From assembly GCF_041200175.1 (NCBI RefSeq), contig NZ_CP165727.1, forward strand, positions 8,550,001 to 8,614,000: 64,000 bases of DNA, written 5' to 3'. A program made the translations under genes and the position numbers. Under the pieces are notes generated by a model, which searched no databases, was not told the DNA's origin, and saw only the letters and a program-made list of their open reading frames with translations. This document shows, in pieces, positions 61,619-64,000 of this stretch (positions are counted from its first letter, which is position 1; every line of letters starts with the position of its first letter). The stretch comes from Streptomyces sp. R33 (GTDB taxonomy: Bacteria > Actinomycetota > Actinomycetes > Streptomycetales > Streptomycetaceae).

Positions 61619-61889
61619 GGAGCCCCCAATGGGAGAAGCACACGCAGCGTCCCATCACAAGGCCTCAGCCGCCGTCAAAACAAAGCAACATCCACTAGAT
61701 CGGTCAGGACTGCCTCCCACAAGCGCTAACAAACGCCTCCCTCACTCACTGACATGCGCACCGGGTGGATGCGCACCACCGCGCCAGTGCGCATCGTGCG
61801 CGCGGCTACGGACGCCCAGTCATGGACTGCACCGTGCGGGCCCACTCCAGGTGTTCATCGCGCATGCTCTCCAGGGCGGCGCGGGTGTC
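61619..61889. other. Gap, no gene seen
   Basis: Nothing supportable is seen here; it would contain the left end of the IS21 remnant. Confidence 0.3.
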
Positions 61890-62147
61890 TCAGTGGTCGT
61901 CGGGGTCGGGGATGACGTTCTCGACGAAGCGGATGATGCTGCGGGCGATGCCCAGCACGGCCGTAGTAGGGGAGTCGCGCGTCCAGTCCCGCAGGGCGGA
62001 CAGCAAGATGCACCCGACCTCGTCCAGGGTGAAGGAGTCCGCGTGCGGCTCCCCGTCACCCAGGAACCCCGTGACGGGGAAGACGATGTTCTCGGCGAGC
62101 CGCAGCAACAGGAAGGCCAGCTCCGGAGTGGCCGGCGTGCGGGGCAC
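61890..62147 (-). CDS. Small hypothetical protein, 85 residues
   Basis: GTG 62147 has AGGAGA 7 bases upstream. The product reads 'PELAFLLLRLAENIVFPVTG', 'FTLDEVGCILLSALRDWTRD' and 'VLGIARSIIRFVENVIPDPD'. No family is recognised. Reconstructing the site without the IS5 element keeps the ribosome site intact, so the gene was not truncated, but the insertion 15 bases upstream separates it from its original promoter. Confidence 0.6.
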   Translation of the reverse strand: MPRTPATPELAFLLLRLAENIVFPVTGFLGDGEPHADSFTLDEVGCILLSALRDWTRDSPTTAVLGIARSIIRFVENVIPDPDDH

Positions 62148-62164
62148 CCACGCTTCTCCTATTA

Positions 62165-63022
62165 GACGTCGTTTCTTATGGCGTGATCGTTCGTTGAACC
62201 GTGCATGACGGACTTGGTTGAGCGGCTGGTGCCGGATGAGTTGTGGGTCCTGTTTCGGCGGGTGGTGCCGCCGACTGAGGTGATACGCCCGCAGGGCGGG
62301 GGCCGACGGCGGGCGGGTGACCGCGAGGCGCTGGCGGCAATCATCTTCGTGGCGACGTCGGGCTGCACGTGGCGGCAGCTCCCGCCGGTGTTCGGCCCGA
62401 GCTGGCAGACGGTCTACCGACGCTTCGCCCAGTGGAGCAGGGCCCGTGTCTGGGCTCGGCTCCACCGAGTGATCCTCGACGAACTCGGAGCTCGAGGCGA
62501 TCTGGACTGGTCGCGGTGCGCGATCGACTCGGTCAGTCTCAGGGCTGCAAAAGGGGGCCACTGACAGGACCGAATCCGACCGACCGCGGCAAGCCGGGAT
62601 CGAAAATCCACCTGATCACCGACCGGAATGGACTGCCGATCTCGCTGGGGATCTCGAGCGCCAACATGCACGACAGTCTCGGCCTTGAACCGCTCGTGCG
62701 CGGGATCCCGCCCATCCGGTCCCGCCGCGGCCCACGGCGACGAAGGCCGGCGAAGTTGCACGCCGACAAGGGTTACGACTATCCCCATCTGCGTCGATGG
62801 CTACGCAAACGCGGCATCCGCCATCGCATCGCGCGCAAGGGGATCGAGTCCTCAATGCGGCTCGGCCGACACCGCTGGGTCGTTGAGAGAACCGTGTCCT
62901 GGCTCGCCGGCTGCCGTCGGCTCCACCGCCGATACGAGCGCAAGGCCGAACACTTCCTCGCCTTTGTTGGCATCGCCGCTGCCCTGATCTGCCACCGCCG
63001 CCTCACCAAATGAAACGATGTC
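62165..63022 (+). mobile_element. IS5-family element, 858 bp, TTA duplication
   Basis: Inverted ends GACGTCGTTTC and, read inward from the right, GACATCGTTTC. TTA flanks both sides (62162-62164, 63023-63025). It contains one two-frame transposase. Confidence 0.82.
62205..63013 (+). CDS. IS5-family transposase expressed by programmed -1 frameshift
   Basis: Frame one (62205-62564) has 'MTDLVERLVPDELWVLFRRV', 'GCTWRQLPPVFGPSWQTVYR' and the first Asp in 'CAIDSVSLRAAK'. At A4G5 (62549-62557) a -1 slip gives 'GPLTGPNPTDRGKPGSKIHL'. Frame two supplies 'KLHADKGYDYPHLRRWLRKR' (Asp) and 'HRWVVERTVSWLAGCRRLHR' (Glu). No other damage is seen, so the element is probably active. Confidence 0.88.
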
Positions 63023-63044
63023 TTAGGCGATGGGCCCCAGCGCC

Positions 63045-64000
63045 TTAGTACTGCAACGGTGCTTGTCGTGATGGTTGGGCAGTTTCTGGTGGTGTGTGGC
63101 CGCGTCGTTTGTAGTGACTGACGCGGGCTTGGTGTTGACGTCTGCGGCGCCAGTGTGACCAGTGCAGGATGTGGTCGATGGTCGGGCGGGGCCGGGTGAG
63201 CCGGCTGATCAGGCGTCGGATTTCGGGCAGGGTGAGGGGTATGAGCTGGGAGGATCCGTTTCTGCTTTCCCGGTGTCGAGTTCGCGGGCCCTCAGGACGG
63301 TGAGGCAGGCGTGGGCGGCCATGGCCAGGGTCATGTGGCGGTGCCAGCCGTCGTAGCGGCGGACCTGGTAGTCGTCCAGGCCGCACTCCTGCTTCGCAGT
63401 CTGGAAGCATTCCTCGACCGCCCACCGGCTTCCCGCGACGTGGATCAGCTCATCCAGTGTGGTCTCGGCGGGGCAGTAGGCGATGTAGTAGGAGATCTCC
63501 TCGGGCCGGCGGACACTGCGGCGGGCGATCACCCAGTGCCGGCGGTCCTCGCGGTGCCAGGGCCTCACCTCGACCCTCGCCCAGTCGTAGACCCGCGGGC
63601 CATGGGCCCCCATCCCGCAGGAACGACGCTTCCACTTCTGCCGGGGCAGCCCGGGAAAGAGGTCGTGGACGGGGTGGTCGATCCCCCAGCGGGTGACGAC
63701 GGTGTCGTGCCGGGTGGTGGCCATGACATGGAAGACATCCGCCCGCTCGAGCTCCGTGCGCCAGCCCTTGGAGAAGCCGTAAGCGGCATCCGCGGTCACC
63801 CACCGGAACGGAATCCGGCCTGTGATCGCCCGGCGGACCATGGCCTTGGCCATCACCACCTTCGTCTCGAAGGCGACCGTGTCCTCAATGCCGGCAGCCC
63901 GGCACCGTTCCCGGTCTTCCGTCCATGACGTGGGCAGATACAGACGGCGGTCGATCAACGTGCGGCCCCGGCCGCCGGCATAGGCGAGGAACACTCCGAT
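63045..64000 (-). pseudogene. IS701-family transposase, partial at window edge, one frameshift
   Basis: The frame enters from beyond base 64000. It shows 'GRTLIDRRLYLPTSWTEDRE' and 'FRWVTADAAYGFSKGWRTEL' (Asp), 'RHWVIARRSVRRPEEISYYI' and 'HVAGSRWAVEECFQTAKQEC' (Glu), the IS701 order. Near 63241 one C appears lost ('DPPS' should read 'DPPQLIPLTLPEIRRLISRL'), after which the C-terminus continues in another frame to TAA beside the element end at about 63047 (TACTGCAACGGTGC). Confidence 0.82.

Noticed and set aside
1..64000. tRNA, rRNA, replication origin or telomere
   Set aside because: Scanned for cloverleaf arms, rRNA-like tracts and palindrome clusters; none seen.

Overview
The window has very high GC, GTG and TTG starts with GGAGG-type ribosome sites, overlapping stop/start junctions and actinobacterial protein families (FG-GAP GDSL esterase, ALF/Hint toxins, MarR/LysR regulators, P450, SpoIIE-type ATPase remnants). 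It reads as Streptomyces or a close relative. The density of insertion sequences and broken genes fits an accessory chromosome arm or a large linear plasmid; this is inference, since no telomere, replication gene or tRNA is visible.

Layout. 1-4.6 kb: a long RHS/DNRLRE secreted protein on the minus strand with an in-frame amber codon after residue 79. 4.8-5.9 kb: transposition remnants (TniB-like ATPase, IS110 fragment). 6.3-8.3 kb: a WXG100-like protein, a WXG-type effector with a C-terminal amidase domain and a small membrane protein (candidate immunity). 8.3-12.7 kb: remnants, a divergent LysR/SDR pair with a T-N11-A box, two small genes and an orphan RHS scrap. 12.8-15.5 kb: a frameshifted NB-ARC/TPR protein coupled to a membrane protein sharing its GDNN-type motif. 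15.8-21.7 kb: an operon of SseB-like, WXG-like and RHS toxin genes and a TTG-started S1-like candidate immunity gene. About 22.0 kb: an apparent type I-E CRISPR leader with one repeat and no cas genes. 22.8-29.1 kb: a lipoprotein carrying a barstar domain, an intact IS110, a GDSL esterase and a trypsin-fold pseudoprotease, the last two with FG-GAP repeats. 29.7-34.2 kb: a large ALF/Hint polymorphic toxin with an overlapping candidate immunity gene.

34.3-41.5 kb is an IS pile-up: IS5 (CTAG duplication), IS5, ISL3 nested in the terminal repeat of an IS256 element, and a second IS256 element. Three of these have exact 8-bp duplications. At 41.5-43.1 kb lies the most unusual locus: a 68-residue secreted-type peptide ending in five consecutive tyrosines, three bases upstream of a cytochrome P450, which looks like a P450-modified RiPP system. 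43.6-47.0 kb: a run of kinase-like, GNAT, DUF6042-like and P-loop kinase genes, two of them frameshifted. 47.1-52.7 kb: MarR regulators, an MFS exporter and a zinc alcohol dehydrogenase. 53-64 kb: a graveyard of terpene synthase, transposase, nuclease, hydrolase, Ku-like and SpoIIE-like fragments mixed with intact small enzymes (SMI1/KNR4, SRPBCC, VOC, enoyl-CoA hydratase), ending in an IS5 and a partial IS701.

Two themes connect the genes. First, contact-dependent or type VII-secreted polymorphic toxins and immunity proteins recur: RHS twice, amidase, ALF/Hint, barstar, SMI1. Second, many long reading frames carry isolated one-base G or C losses. These are either real decay or residual assembly indels, which the sequence alone cannot decide.
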